In this document: positions 1 through 8,257 of the stretch, piece after piece
How the letters are laid out: every line of letters starts with the position of its first letter
Numbering within the stretch: the stretch's first letter is position 1
Assembly: GCF_009789575.1 (NCBI RefSeq)
Contig: NZ_CP046908.1
Coordinates: 868,001 to 932,000, forward strand
DNA length: 64,000 nucleotides
Source of the DNA: Stappia indica
GTDB lineage: Bacteria > Pseudomonadota > Alphaproteobacteria > Rhizobiales > Stappiaceae
Reading direction: 5' to 3'
The notes under the pieces: generated by a model
What the model saw: only the letters and a program-made list of their open reading frames with translations
Told to the model about the DNA's origin: nothing
Databases searched by the model: none
Program-made: the position numbers and the translations under genes

Positions 1-98
1 ATGAGGGCCTGAAGCGGCGTTCGCTCGTTCATGTTGCGGCGCTGATGCGGGCGTTTGGTGTTGTATGTGACGAGCCAGGTGTCGAGCGCCTTCTGCAT
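1..98 (-). pseudogene. transposase C-terminal remnant
   Basis: The minus strand reads an open C-terminal stretch containing LVTYNTKRPHQRRNMNERTP, which matches the end of the DDE integrase core of IS3/IS481-type transposases (Y-N-x-x-R-P-H-Q followed by R-T-P). The frame meets a TAG stop exactly where the CTAG edge of the neighbouring element begins (99-102), so no upstream part of the enzyme is present on this side. The fragment continues past the left window edge. It is non-functional; only the family assignment is uncertain. Confidence 0.6.
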
Positions 99-368
99 CT
101 AGGTCGTGAACTCATAATTCTGGCGAGAAACGGTATGCCTGAACCTGATCGGGCACAAGGAGCAAGCCTGCAGGAAACCGTCCGGTTTTCAAGGTCTTGC
201 GACGCTGTTGCCGGCAGGTTCGCCCAGACCCGAAGGGCGTCGGCCTGACTTCGATCTGCGGCGTCGGATCGCTCGGCCGGGGGACCTGCCCCGGCCATCA
301 CGCTCCTCCTAGCATATCATTGCCGGGCCAGACGCCGTTTCCCGCACAATTATGAGTCCACGACCTAG
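99..368. mobile_element. MITE-like element with CTAG target duplication
   Basis: Positions 99-102 and 365-368 are both CTAG. Directly inside them, 103-119 and 348-364 are inverted repeats agreeing at 16 of 17 bases (GTCGTGrACTCATAATT), and weaker similarity continues to a shared GAAACGG about 30 bp in. The 262-bp interior has no credible gene. A 4-bp YTAR duplication is typical of IS5-group transposition, so this looks like a non-autonomous derivative of an IS5-type element. The right CTAG supplies the TAG stop of the secreted-protein gene on its right. The first 364 bases hold only this and the transposase remnant. Confidence 0.6.
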
Positions 369-1894
369 TCGATGGTCCCCGCACCCTCCGGAGCGATGCC
401 GCTCCCGTTCGTTTGCGTGCCCTCGGTTTCCGGCGCCGCCCCGGCGGAGCCGGCCGCATCCGGCGATGCGGTTCGCTCGAATGCCGCAACGAACATGTTC
501 TGCGGCACGCTGCCAAGCATGAAGATATCGAGGAGGCCGCGGAACCCGAAGGAACTCAGGAGCAGCGCCCGATCGCCGGAAATCAGGAACAGAAGCTCGC
601 CATCCTCACCTCCAGACCTGTGGCGAGAATAAAGCCAATCGTCGGGCGAGCCGATCCACTCGTCCAACGACCCGCCGCCCGTTGCCGGAATGGTGTTCGC
701 GAGAAACGCCTGCAGGTTCGCCTTGTTCGCCTGCTGTTCGGAGTCGAACGTCCAGCCAGGCTGGGCTGCGGTGAACCTGTTCCCGTTGCTTTCGATCTCG
801 ATGGTCGATGGGATAAGGGCCCATCCGTTCGCCGGGTCCTCGGGTCTCCAGACGCGCAGATGCGGAACGCCGTAATGCGGCTGGCCGACCATCCTCCACT
901 CCCCCGCGGGGCCTCGGTTCGCCGTAGCCGCCGATGCAGGACCGGTTTCGCCCTCGCCGGCGGCCTGGCTGCCGGAGGCCGGGGGCACGGGCGTGAGAGG
1001 GCCATCGAGCGGCGTCAGAGCGAACACGGGAGAGAACGTGGCGCCATCCAGGTTTTCAATCCGCGCGACGATGGCGATGCCGTCGAACGGAAGCATCCTG
1101 ATGCGCGCCGTCTGGCCGATCTCGGTATAGTCGGCGGAGGTGGCGGCGGTCCCTTCATAGAGGCTGCCGGTCCCGGAAAGCTGCGCATTCATTCGCATCG
1201 CGAACGGATAAAAGGTCTCCGCCACCTTGTGAAAATTGGACAGCATCGGGAAATTGAAAAGCGTGTGGCTGCTGCTTTGCACCGGGATCGCCTGCAGCGT
1301 TCCGTTGATGCTTCCCGGCCCATCGGCGGAAATCGCCGCCTCCAGCCTCAAGCTGCCGAAATCGGCCTGCCAGTTGCCTTCGGCCCACTCAGCGGCGGGG
1401 CTCGGCTTTTCGTCGGTGCGGGTGACCTCGACGCTCGTCGGAAGCTCGCGGCCGCGCCGCGTGCCGAGATGCTGCAATCGCCCCAGTTCGTTGGCGAAGA
1501 AGGCAAGGCGGACCGGGAAATCCTGGCCGAGCCAGTCGGAGCGGAAGGCGCCTTCGTAGAGGGCGACGAACTGACCCGGCTCGGAGGCCAGGCTCAGTTC
1601 GCCCTCGATGGCGAAGGGCCCATCCTTGTCCACCTTCTCGCAGATCCGTTCGACCAGCACCGGCATGTTCTGCGGACAGATGACCTGTCCTCCGACCGGA
1701 CCATGCACAAGGCCGATCACCGGATAGGAGGAGCCGGACGATGGTTCGACATAGAAATCGATGACGAACCCGTAGCCATCGGCAACCCATCGGCCGACGG
1801 GAGACTTCTCCGACTGTGCCTGTGCGGTTGCGCCCGGCAGCAAGACGGAAAACACGCATGCCAGGAGGAAAAGGGCACGACCTACCTTGTTCAT
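365..1894 (-). CDS. secreted protein of unknown function
   Basis: I do not recognise the family of this 509-residue protein. It starts with a Sec signal peptide (MNKVGRALFLLACVFSVLLP, cleavage near ATAQA) preceded by a GAGGAG ribosome site, so I chose this ATG over upstream ones. The mature part has two beta-rich modules opening with short W-containing motifs (VGRWVADG and EGNWQADF) and a C-terminal tail of about 40 Gly/Ala/Glu/Thr-rich residues. It is the last gene of a four-gene leftward run of exported proteins, 11 bp behind the SH3-domain gene. Its TAG stop lies in the CTAG edge of the adjacent MITE-like element, so the C-terminus may have been set or trimmed by an insertion. Confidence 0.7.
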   Translation of the reverse strand: MNKVGRALFLLACVFSVLLPGATAQAQSEKSPVGRWVADGYGFVIDFYVEPSSGSSYPVIGLVHGPVGGQVICPQNMPVLVERICEKVDKDGPFAIEGELSLASEPGQFVALYEGAFRSDWLGQDFPVRLAFFANELGRLQHLGTRRGRELPTSVEVTRTDEKPSPAAEWAEGNWQADFGSLRLEAAISADGPGSINGTLQAIPVQSSSHTLFNFPMLSNFHKVAETFYPFAMRMNAQLSGTGSLYEGTAATSADYTEIGQTARIRMLPFDGIAIVARIENLDGATFSPVFALTPLDGPLTPVPPASGSQAAGEGETGPASAATANRGPAGEWRMVGQPHYGVPHLRVWRPEDPANGWALIPSTIEIESNGNRFTAAQPGWTFDSEQQANKANLQAFLANTIPATGGGSLDEWIGSPDDWLYSRHRSGGEDGELLFLISGDRALLLSSFGFRGLLDIFMLGSVPQNMFVAAFERTASPDAAGSAGAAPETEGTQTNGSGIAPEGAGTID

Positions 1895-1905
1895 CGTCTC
1901 ACTCC

Positions 1906-2604
1906 TCATCTTGCACGCAGGTACTGACTTGAAACCCAGCCCATTGCCCCGGAAGGGCCTGCGCTCCTGTCGGCAACGAAACACCAGCCGTCCTGGCAGC
2001 GGCCGTAGCCGGCCAGCCCGCATCGATCGGCATCGAGCGTGCCGACCACTCCGAACTGCGTTCCCGGACCGGCACGCATGTTGAGCGTGCTCGAAATGCC
2101 GCTCACGCAGAACGGACCGAGGCCTGCGACCGGCCTTGCCGGGGCGGCCGGTTGGTTGGCTGCCGGCCCGGATGGCCTGGCGCCACCCCGCGCAGGGCCG
2201 AGATAGGAAAAGACCAGGTTGGCGTTCGGGCCTTCATGGACGTTGTTGACGATCCGGCAGCCGGAAGGTGCCAGAACGGGCGCGGCGCCCGAGAGCGCCA
2301 GATCGCCGGCCGGGCGGTAGTCGCCATAGACGAAATAGTCGATGTCGCAGCCGGGTCGGAAGATCCGGCTCATGCCCTCGAGATAGGAATCGGCGTTCAA
2401 CTGGCCTTCGAAGAGCACAGTGCCCGGACGAACGCCCTGGGACACCAATCCCGGTCGCGGCGTTTCGTAGACGATGCGGACGGTGTTGCGGTCCTGGCTG
2501 ATGAGCATGATCGAGCCATTGTGCTCGTAGCGACCCTCCGCATGAGCGGGCACGATGCCCAGCATCAACGCCCCTGCTGCAAGTCCCGGCAGACAGCGGA
2601 TCAT
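1906..2604 (-). CDS. secreted protein with C-terminal bacterial SH3 domain
   Basis: 232 residues. A signal peptide (MIRCLPGLAAGALMLGIVPAHA) follows an AAGGAGA ribosome site. The N-terminal half is an unrecognised domain with two cysteines; a Pro/Ala-rich linker follows (about 145-165). The last 65 residues form a bacterial SH3-like domain: LNMRAGPGTQFGVVGTL, then a Cys pair around GRCQDGWCFV and a closing GWVSSQYL. Such domains usually bind peptidoglycan or periplasmic partners, which fits export to the envelope. The start overlaps the stop of the upstream gene by 4 bp, indicating translational coupling. The SH3 call is firm; the role is unknown. Confidence 0.75.
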   Translation of the reverse strand: MIRCLPGLAAGALMLGIVPAHAEGRYEHNGSIMLISQDRNTVRIVYETPRPGLVSQGVRPGTVLFEGQLNADSYLEGMSRIFRPGCDIDYFVYGDYRPAGDLALSGAAPVLAPSGCRIVNNVHEGPNANLVFSYLGPARGGARPSGPAANQPAAPARPVAGLGPFCVSGISSTLNMRAGPGTQFGVVGTLDADRCGLAGYGRCQDGWCFVADRSAGPSGAMGWVSSQYLRAR

Positions 2605-3914
2605 GACCGGTCTCCTTCCAGGATGGGATCGAGATAGGTGCCCGGCACATGCCCGCGCATGCCGCTCCACTCGACCTCGCACCAGGCCGTGGCCAGCAGG
2701 TCGCGCTTGCCGGCGCGGTCGGCCTTTTCGAACGTCATCGTGTCGATCTCCGGCGTGCAGCCGAGAACGAGGATCTCGCTGGCATCGCCCCCCATGGCAC
2801 CGACCGCCTGTCCGTCCCGCGATGGCCGGTCGCGCAGACTTAGCCGGCGTCCCTCGGGTACGTTGCGCAACCGATAGGCCGGCCCCCAGACCCCGATTCC
2901 CGGCATGTCGCCTTCCGCCTCGGCGTCGGCGCCGGCGTCGGCGTCAAAGCCGTCGTCGCGGCGCAGCCGCACCAGGCTGACATGCCTGTCCTCCACGAGA
3001 GTGCCTTCGACGATGCCGTCCTGCCGCGGAAACCCGAGCAACAGGATGCCTTCGCGTCGTTCGCCCGACCCGTCCGCGTGGAAGGTAATGTCGAGGCTGA
3101 AGCCGCCGCCAAGTGCGGCGCGGGGCGCTACGGCGACGTTGGTCAGCGGCCCGAAGCCGGCGGAATCGACCTGCCCGCCGCCGGACAACTGCCAGGACTG
3201 TCCACCGAGATAGAGCTCGCCCATGGAGCGGCCGTCGTCGAGGCTCTCCACGCGCCAGCGCGTGGAACCGCCCGGAGCGGCCGGCGGGGGCGCGGCTTGC
3301 TGGCGGGATGCCGGAAGCAAGCCGGAGGGAGCCCTGGCAAGTGCCGGATAGCGGGCCAAAAAGGCCGGATCGACCAGGGGACCGGAAAACCGGGCCGGCT
3401 GGCGCCGGAGCGCGTCGAGGCGTCCCTCGTCGCACATCGAGGATTGGCAGGAATGCGCCCGGCGGGTCATCGCGATGTCCATGTCCACCCCGCGGTCGGG
3501 ATGCAGCATGAAGAGCCGGTAGCGGCCCGCTTCCGCGGTGATCTCTGCGATCCGGACGGCATCGTCCCCGGGGATCGTGAAGGCGACCGTCGCCGTGGTC
3601 GGCGTGAAGCGCACTCCCCTGACCTCCCCCGATATCAGAGGCTGGTCGGTTCGCGCCCACAGATCCATGCAGAACTCCCGGCGCATGGCGGTGGTGCGGC
3701 AGGGTGCGGCCTCCGACAGGAACATCACGACGCTCGCCATGCCGGCGGTGCCGCCGGCAAGCTGGTCCAGTTCGATGGTGATGCTCTGCTCGCCGACCGG
3801 AAGGTCGGCTTCGAACCCGCCATACCAGGGCCCCATCTCCTGAGCGCCGGCCAAGGGCAATGATGCGAGAAGAAGCGCGGCGGCGAGTGCCGGAAGGGCA
3901 AGCCTGGATGTCAT
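2601..3914 (-). CDS. secreted protein with C-terminal SH3-like segment
   Basis: 437 residues with a clear signal peptide (MTSRLALPALAAALLLASLP, cleavage after AGA). The body is beta-rich and holds a Cys pair (CRTTAMRREFC) and a second pair near QSSMCDEG. A central Pro/Ala-rich linker leads to a module starting TRWRVESLDDG. The last 80 residues resemble an SH3 domain (LSLRDRPSRDGQAVGAM ... GHVPGTYLDP). It is the second gene of the leftward exported-protein run, 43 bp behind the 722-residue gene and overlapping the next by 4 bp. No enzyme motif is visible; an envelope binding or scaffold role is inferred. Confidence 0.65.
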   Translation of the reverse strand: MTSRLALPALAAALLLASLPLAGAQEMGPWYGGFEADLPVGEQSITIELDQLAGGTAGMASVVMFLSEAAPCRTTAMRREFCMDLWARTDQPLISGEVRGVRFTPTTATVAFTIPGDDAVRIAEITAEAGRYRLFMLHPDRGVDMDIAMTRRAHSCQSSMCDEGRLDALRRQPARFSGPLVDPAFLARYPALARAPSGLLPASRQQAAPPPAAPGGSTRWRVESLDDGRSMGELYLGGQSWQLSGGGQVDSAGFGPLTNVAVAPRAALGGGFSLDITFHADGSGERREGILLLGFPRQDGIVEGTLVEDRHVSLVRLRRDDGFDADAGADAEAEGDMPGIGVWGPAYRLRNVPEGRRLSLRDRPSRDGQAVGAMGGDASEILVLGCTPEIDTMTFEKADRAGKRDLLATAWCEVEWSGMRGHVPGTYLDPILEGDRS

Positions 3915-3957
3915 CGTCTGGGCCTCGCTGGATTGGTTGCCGGAACGTGGGGCACGG

Positions 3958-6126
3958 TCATCGAACCAGGTCGATCACGGTTCGAAACGCCGTTTGCTGA
4001 CGGCTGCTGGCGAAGCCGAGGAGCAGACTGCGCTGGAGGCACGAGATGTCATCCGGGTCCGTGCCAGCGGCCGAATTCTCGAACTTGCTCGCCAGGGCAC
4101 CCTTGAGAGGGAGTTCGATGCGATTTTCGCCCATTTTTTCGTCGCGGCGGGGATCGCGGTGGCGCCAGACCTCCCCTTCCAGATTGACGATGATCTCCCG
4201 ATCCGGATCGGAGAACAGACCCTCGGGCACATCAATCGTGATTGCCCTGCGTCGAGCCTCCAGGGGCGAGCCGGCAGTCAAGGGGCACGCGGCGCGTTCT
4301 TCGCGCGCGGCATATTCCGGCGGCGTCACCACAAACACGCTGTCGCGGTCGCCGGTCACGGCGACGCGGTAGTCCTGCGGGGCGTCCCAGATATCGACCC
4401 ATCGCGGCGTTTCGGCAGCGCGGCTGTAGGTGTCGGCACCGGTGCGAAACTGAACCAGCGCCCTGAGCGAGCCGTACAAGCGCGCCGTCCGCTCGCCGCC
4501 GACGAACCCGGTACCGGCATCGTAGAGCAGCGTGTCGGGCGTGATGACGATCTGCTTCGGCTCCGGCGCAAGACAGCCGGCCGCGCAGATGTCGGCGCCC
4601 TCCGTCCACCAGGCCGCCAGCGCTGCCTCGATCCCGGCATCGGGTCGCACGCCGCGAAAGAGAGCGGGAATGTTGGCGGATGACCGGATCAGACGGCGCA
4701 AATTGGCCCGTGCCGAGGTCACGCTGCCCGTCAGCGGCTCCAGGACGGTGTTGCCGTCGACCCGACCCTCGATCCGCCCCCCCGGCATCCCGGCCTGTCT
4801 GCGCAAGGACGGTGCGCGATAGGCGAGCGCCCAGGAGCCGGTGAACTGGCGGCTTGACGGATGGCCTGCCAGGCGCAGCGTGCCCCACGAACCGCTCGGA
4901 TTGAGCCCGGTGTCGTCCAGCGTCATCCAGATGCCGCGAAACTCGCCGGCCGAGAACATGCGGCCCAGAACGACGGCCGAGCCGGGCGCATAGGCATTGA
5001 TGTTTCCGTAGACCATACCGTCTGCGTCGGGCGCCGACATGCGCATGATCGCGCCATGGCCCATCGGCCCGATCCGGCTGCCCGACATCGTCAGGCGCCA
5101 TTCGCCGATGCCGTAACCCTGGTCTGCCGTGCCGGGCGCGGGCAGATCGTCGAAGGCAAGCCAGGCCGAGACCTCCGCGGGAGGCCGGCCGCTCCAATCG
5201 GAAGGCATGAAGACGGTGGCTGCATCGGGAGCCGGCGGCGGAACGTCCGAGCCTTGCTTGTAGCCGTACCAGATGGCGTCGTTCTGTTTGGTCGCTTCGA
5301 TCGTCCGGCCTTGCTTTCCGGAAAACGACAGATTGTCGCCGCCCATCGACACCTCGAAATAGGTGATCGAGGAGGGTATCAGCGGATCGGGCGAGACCAC
5401 GCTGGTCGCCTCGTATCCGCGCAGGACGCGCCCGCTCGGCGACAGCCGGGCTTCGATCCGCCCGGTAGAGCCGATGAGGCTGCGTGTCCCGAAAACACGG
5501 GAGCCTTCCTTGTAGAGGATCAGGGCGCCGTCGGCGTCCCAACGACCTTCCCACATGGACACAGGCCGCGCATCGGCAGGCTGGACCTCGTCCTGCGAGG
5601 ACGGATCGAGCACCCCGGCATCCGGCGTCTCGCTGCCGAAATCCAGCCAGGCGATGATCGCAGGATTGGGCGCCGGGCCGAGGCTGGAGGGATAGTTCGT
5701 GCCCCGAGCGCGGGCGCTGCGGAGGATCGGTTCGGCTGAAGAGCGGCGCTCGCCGTAATGGAGCGGACCTGCCCACACATTGGCTGCAGGTTCCGGAAAG
5801 GCGCTCAGGCTGAGCGGCCCGACAAACACGTCGGTCCCGTGCAGGCGCATCTCGGTGAAGCCCCGGCGGCCGTCGCCAAACTGGAAGGCGGCGCGCATGG
5901 ACCGGCCGTCGCCGCTCACGCGGCCTTCGAAAAACCCGCCGGCGCCGATCTCGCCGAAAACGCGCCCGTCGTTCTCGACGATGCGCCACTCCTCGCCGGA
6001 GGTGCTCCATGTGCCCTGCCAGTTCGCAAGTGCCGGGGCCGCCTGGCCGAGTGTGGCCGCAAGCACCACCAGTATCGCCAGCAAGGACCGGCCGGTTCTG
6101 GCATGCAGTCTCCGAATGGACCCCAT
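3958..6126 (-). CDS. large secreted beta-repeat protein of unknown function
   Basis: 722 residues. The signal peptide ends near APALA, residue 34. The mature protein contains at least three modules that begin with a short Trp-Gly-Trp-like motif (WQGTWSTSG; MWEGRWDADG; GIGEWRLTMSG), each continuing with alternating strands rich in G and F such as GRVFGEI and VFGTRSL. This suggests tandem lipocalin-like or jelly-roll units, although I cannot name a family. A Cys pair (ICAAGC) and a later Cys lie in the C-terminal third. It is the first gene of the leftward run; one copy of the repeated 16-bp palindrome lies 60 bp upstream of its start, next to the divergent regulator gene. Confidence 0.65.
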   Translation of the reverse strand: MGSIRRLHARTGRSLLAILVVLAATLGQAAPALANWQGTWSTSGEEWRIVENDGRVFGEIGAGGFFEGRVSGDGRSMRAAFQFGDGRRGFTEMRLHGTDVFVGPLSLSAFPEPAANVWAGPLHYGERRSSAEPILRSARARGTNYPSSLGPAPNPAIIAWLDFGSETPDAGVLDPSSQDEVQPADARPVSMWEGRWDADGALILYKEGSRVFGTRSLIGSTGRIEARLSPSGRVLRGYEATSVVSPDPLIPSSITYFEVSMGGDNLSFSGKQGRTIEATKQNDAIWYGYKQGSDVPPPAPDAATVFMPSDWSGRPPAEVSAWLAFDDLPAPGTADQGYGIGEWRLTMSGSRIGPMGHGAIMRMSAPDADGMVYGNINAYAPGSAVVLGRMFSAGEFRGIWMTLDDTGLNPSGSWGTLRLAGHPSSRQFTGSWALAYRAPSLRRQAGMPGGRIEGRVDGNTVLEPLTGSVTSARANLRRLIRSSANIPALFRGVRPDAGIEAALAAWWTEGADICAAGCLAPEPKQIVITPDTLLYDAGTGFVGGERTARLYGSLRALVQFRTGADTYSRAAETPRWVDIWDAPQDYRVAVTGDRDSVFVVTPPEYAAREERAACPLTAGSPLEARRRAITIDVPEGLFSDPDREIIVNLEGEVWRHRDPRRDEKMGENRIELPLKGALASKFENSAAGTDPDDISCLQRSLLLGFASSRQQTAFRTVIDLVR

Positions 6127-6186
6127 CGCAAAGCGCTCCTGTAACCGTCTCTCAGCACACCTGAACCCGCATCGGGATCGGTGGCG

Positions 6187-6202
6187 TCACCCAAATGAGT
6201 GA
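6187..6202. promoter_or_regulatory. palindromic operator copy 1
   Basis: TCACCCA-AA-TGAGTGA: 7-bp arms with one mismatch around a 2-bp centre. It lies in the divergent gap between the 722-residue secreted protein (60 bp away) and the hydrolase-LuxR regulator (171 bp away). The same sequence recurs at 9530-9545 and 11442-11457. It is probably the binding site of a dimeric regulator, most simply the LuxR-type protein encoded alongside. A TATAAT at 6339-6344 may be the -10 box for the regulator gene. Confidence 0.65.
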
Positions 6203-6373
6203 GACGGCTGCAGTCGGGGCGCTCCGTTCGGGCCCGCAGCGGAAGAGGAGCCTTGCAGAGGATCGGGCGATGTCCCGGCCCGCTGGCGGTCCGGACAAAG
6301 GTTAACGAATTCATCGCCTGTTCATTTTCGCATCGGCCTATAATGACCCAGACGGCTGCGAGGGGTTGGGTTC

Positions 6374-8197
6374 ATGCTCGATGTGGAGGCTCGGACACGA
6401 TACGTGCTCGGCGATGGAGGAGCCCTGCTGCTGCATCGCCACTGGCGCGGCGAGCGTCGTGCTCCGAGCGTTTTCGTCGGACACAGCCAGCCCACCCATT
6501 CAGGCAATGTGACGGATATCGCCGCGGCGCTGGCACGCAGCGGATTCGACGTGCATGCCGGCGACCTGAGAGGCCATGGCGGCTCGGTCTCCGCGCGTCA
6601 GCCGCTGGGACATCTCGACCGGCACTCGGGATGGCAGCAATTGATCAGCGACATGCAGACGCTGACCGAGATCGCCTTCGAAGACGTGCCCTGGGAAGAC
6701 CGGATGATGGTCGTTCCGAACATTTCGGCGTTGCTGACGCTGGAGCTCTTGAAGATCCAGCCGGATCTTTGCCGCAACATCGTCTTGATCTCCCCGCCGC
6801 CCAACCAGAAGACTTTGTGGATGCTCGCCAACGCGTTCGTCAAGGCGCGCATGCTGATCTGCGATCCGGCAAAGCCCGATGAGCACACGCTCTACCACCT
6901 CTACAGCTTTCTCGGCGCGCACCTGAACGAGAAGAACCACCTTGCCGATGTGATGACACCGGACCGCACCATCATCGATGCACTGGTTGCAGATGACGCG
7001 GCATGGCCGACGCCGACGCTCGCCTACTGGACGTCGATCTTCGGCGGCTTTCAGAATGCCTGGCAATGGCCGAGAGGCGCAAAGGTCAAGCCGGGAACGC
7101 GGATACTCCTGATGTATGGCGGCGAGGATCCGATGATGGGGCTCGGCAGCTTCATCGATCCGATGAAGGCATGGTTCGGCGCACGCGGGCTCGACGACGT
7201 CAGCGCCTATCGGGTGGAAGGCGCGCGCAGCGCTCTCTTTCTCGACGAGAAGCGTCTTTCGGTCTCGCAGGCGATCCTGTCCTGGCACAGGGATGGGAAG
7301 CTTGCCGAACAGGAGGCGGAACCGACCGCCACTTCGATCGAGAACCTTTCCTCGCGCATCGTGCGCATGTTTGCCGACGACACCGCCATCGGCAACGAGC
7401 TCAATCCGGAAGACCTGGTCGAGCTCTGCTATACGGCCATCGACGACGAAGGACGGCTCACCGAAATCATGTACCGGCTCGCGCTTGCGATCTCGCGCGA
7501 CGATCGGCTGGATGCGGCGCAGGTCGAGCAACTGGTGAGCACCTTGATGCCGCACTGGGACCGCTCGTACAAGATCAACCGCCAGATCCTCGACAACGCG
7601 GCCATCGGCGTCGTTCTTCAGAGCGTCATAGAGCGGTTCGAAATCGGCGTGGCGATGCTGAGCGATACGGGCCGCCCTGTCTTCTTCAACGGCTCTTATC
7701 GCAAGGCGCTGCAGCGCTGCGCTTCCGACGTCGCGCTTCCCTGCGATGAAAGCGTCGCCAAGGCGACGGAGAACCTCCTCCGGCGCGCCGGCATCGGCGC
7801 GAGCGCGCAGGCGACGATCAACGAGGCCGTAATCGTTGTCGAAAACGATCCGGTCGGATTCTACTTCCGTCCGCCGGTCCTGCGCCAGACAGGGTTGCTG
7901 CGCGAGGGGCCGTCGACCATCCTGGTGCTGCGCAACCCGAGCGACCGTACCGGCTCGACGGCCGACAATCGCCTCGCCCTGATGCAGCTTGCCTACGGTC
8001 TGACGCAGCAGGAAGCGAATGTGGCGCTCAAGATTGCGGCCGGACTGTCGCCCGAACAGACCGCCGCGGAACTCGGCGTTTCGATCCACACCGTCCGCAC
8101 GCATCTGAAACGCAATTACGAGAAGATGGGGGTGCAAGGCCAGACGGCTCTGGTCTCGCGCATCATGTCCGGGCCCATCGGGTGGTTGGGCGCGTGA
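6374..8197 (+). CDS. degenerate alpha/beta hydrolase fused to LuxR-type HTH regulator
   Basis: 607 residues. Residues 1-310 follow the monoacylglycerol-lipase type of alpha/beta hydrolase: LRGHG at 65-69, strand-loop LLMYGGED at 245-252 with the acid Asp, and a GAR motif at 283-285. The nucleophile elbow reads PNISAL (115-120) and lacks both glycines of GxSxG; the position of the catalytic His after GAR is Ser286. The domain is therefore probably a non-catalytic ligand sensor. Residues about 320-535 form a linker region, perhaps PAS-like. Residues about 540-598 are a GerE/LuxR helix-turn-helix (LTQQEANVALKIAAGLS, then TVRTHLK). A GAGGGG ribosome site precedes the ATG. It probably controls the surrounding genes through the repeated palindrome. 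Confidence 0.8.
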   Translation: MLDVEARTRYVLGDGGALLLHRHWRGERRAPSVFVGHSQPTHSGNVTDIAAALARSGFDVHAGDLRGHGGSVSARQPLGHLDRHSGWQQLISDMQTLTEIAFEDVPWEDRMMVVPNISALLTLELLKIQPDLCRNIVLISPPPNQKTLWMLANAFVKARMLICDPAKPDEHTLYHLYSFLGAHLNEKNHLADVMTPDRTIIDALVADDAAWPTPTLAYWTSIFGGFQNAWQWPRGAKVKPGTRILLMYGGEDPMMGLGSFIDPMKAWFGARGLDDVSAYRVEGARSALFLDEKRLSVSQAILSWHRDGKLAEQEAEPTATSIENLSSRIVRMFADDTAIGNELNPEDLVELCYTAIDDEGRLTEIMYRLALAISRDDRLDAAQVEQLVSTLMPHWDRSYKINRQILDNAAIGVVLQSVIERFEIGVAMLSDTGRPVFFNGSYRKALQRCASDVALPCDESVAKATENLLRRAGIGASAQATINEAVIVVENDPVGFYFRPPVLRQTGLLREGPSTILVLRNPSDRTGSTADNRLALMQLAYGLTQQEANVALKIAAGLSPEQTAAELGVSIHTVRTHLKRNYEKMGVQGQTALVSRIMSGPIGWLGA

Positions 8198-8257
8198 TCG
8201 TCGCGATCAGGCCTTCGGAGCCGGGCACGCCGCTTGACGTGACGCGGGAGCTGCACC

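Noticed and set aside
6500-8137. Long antisense frame (545 codons) opposite the hydrolase-LuxR gene
   Set aside because: It is a high-GC shadow frame; the sense protein has clear domains and the antisense product does not.
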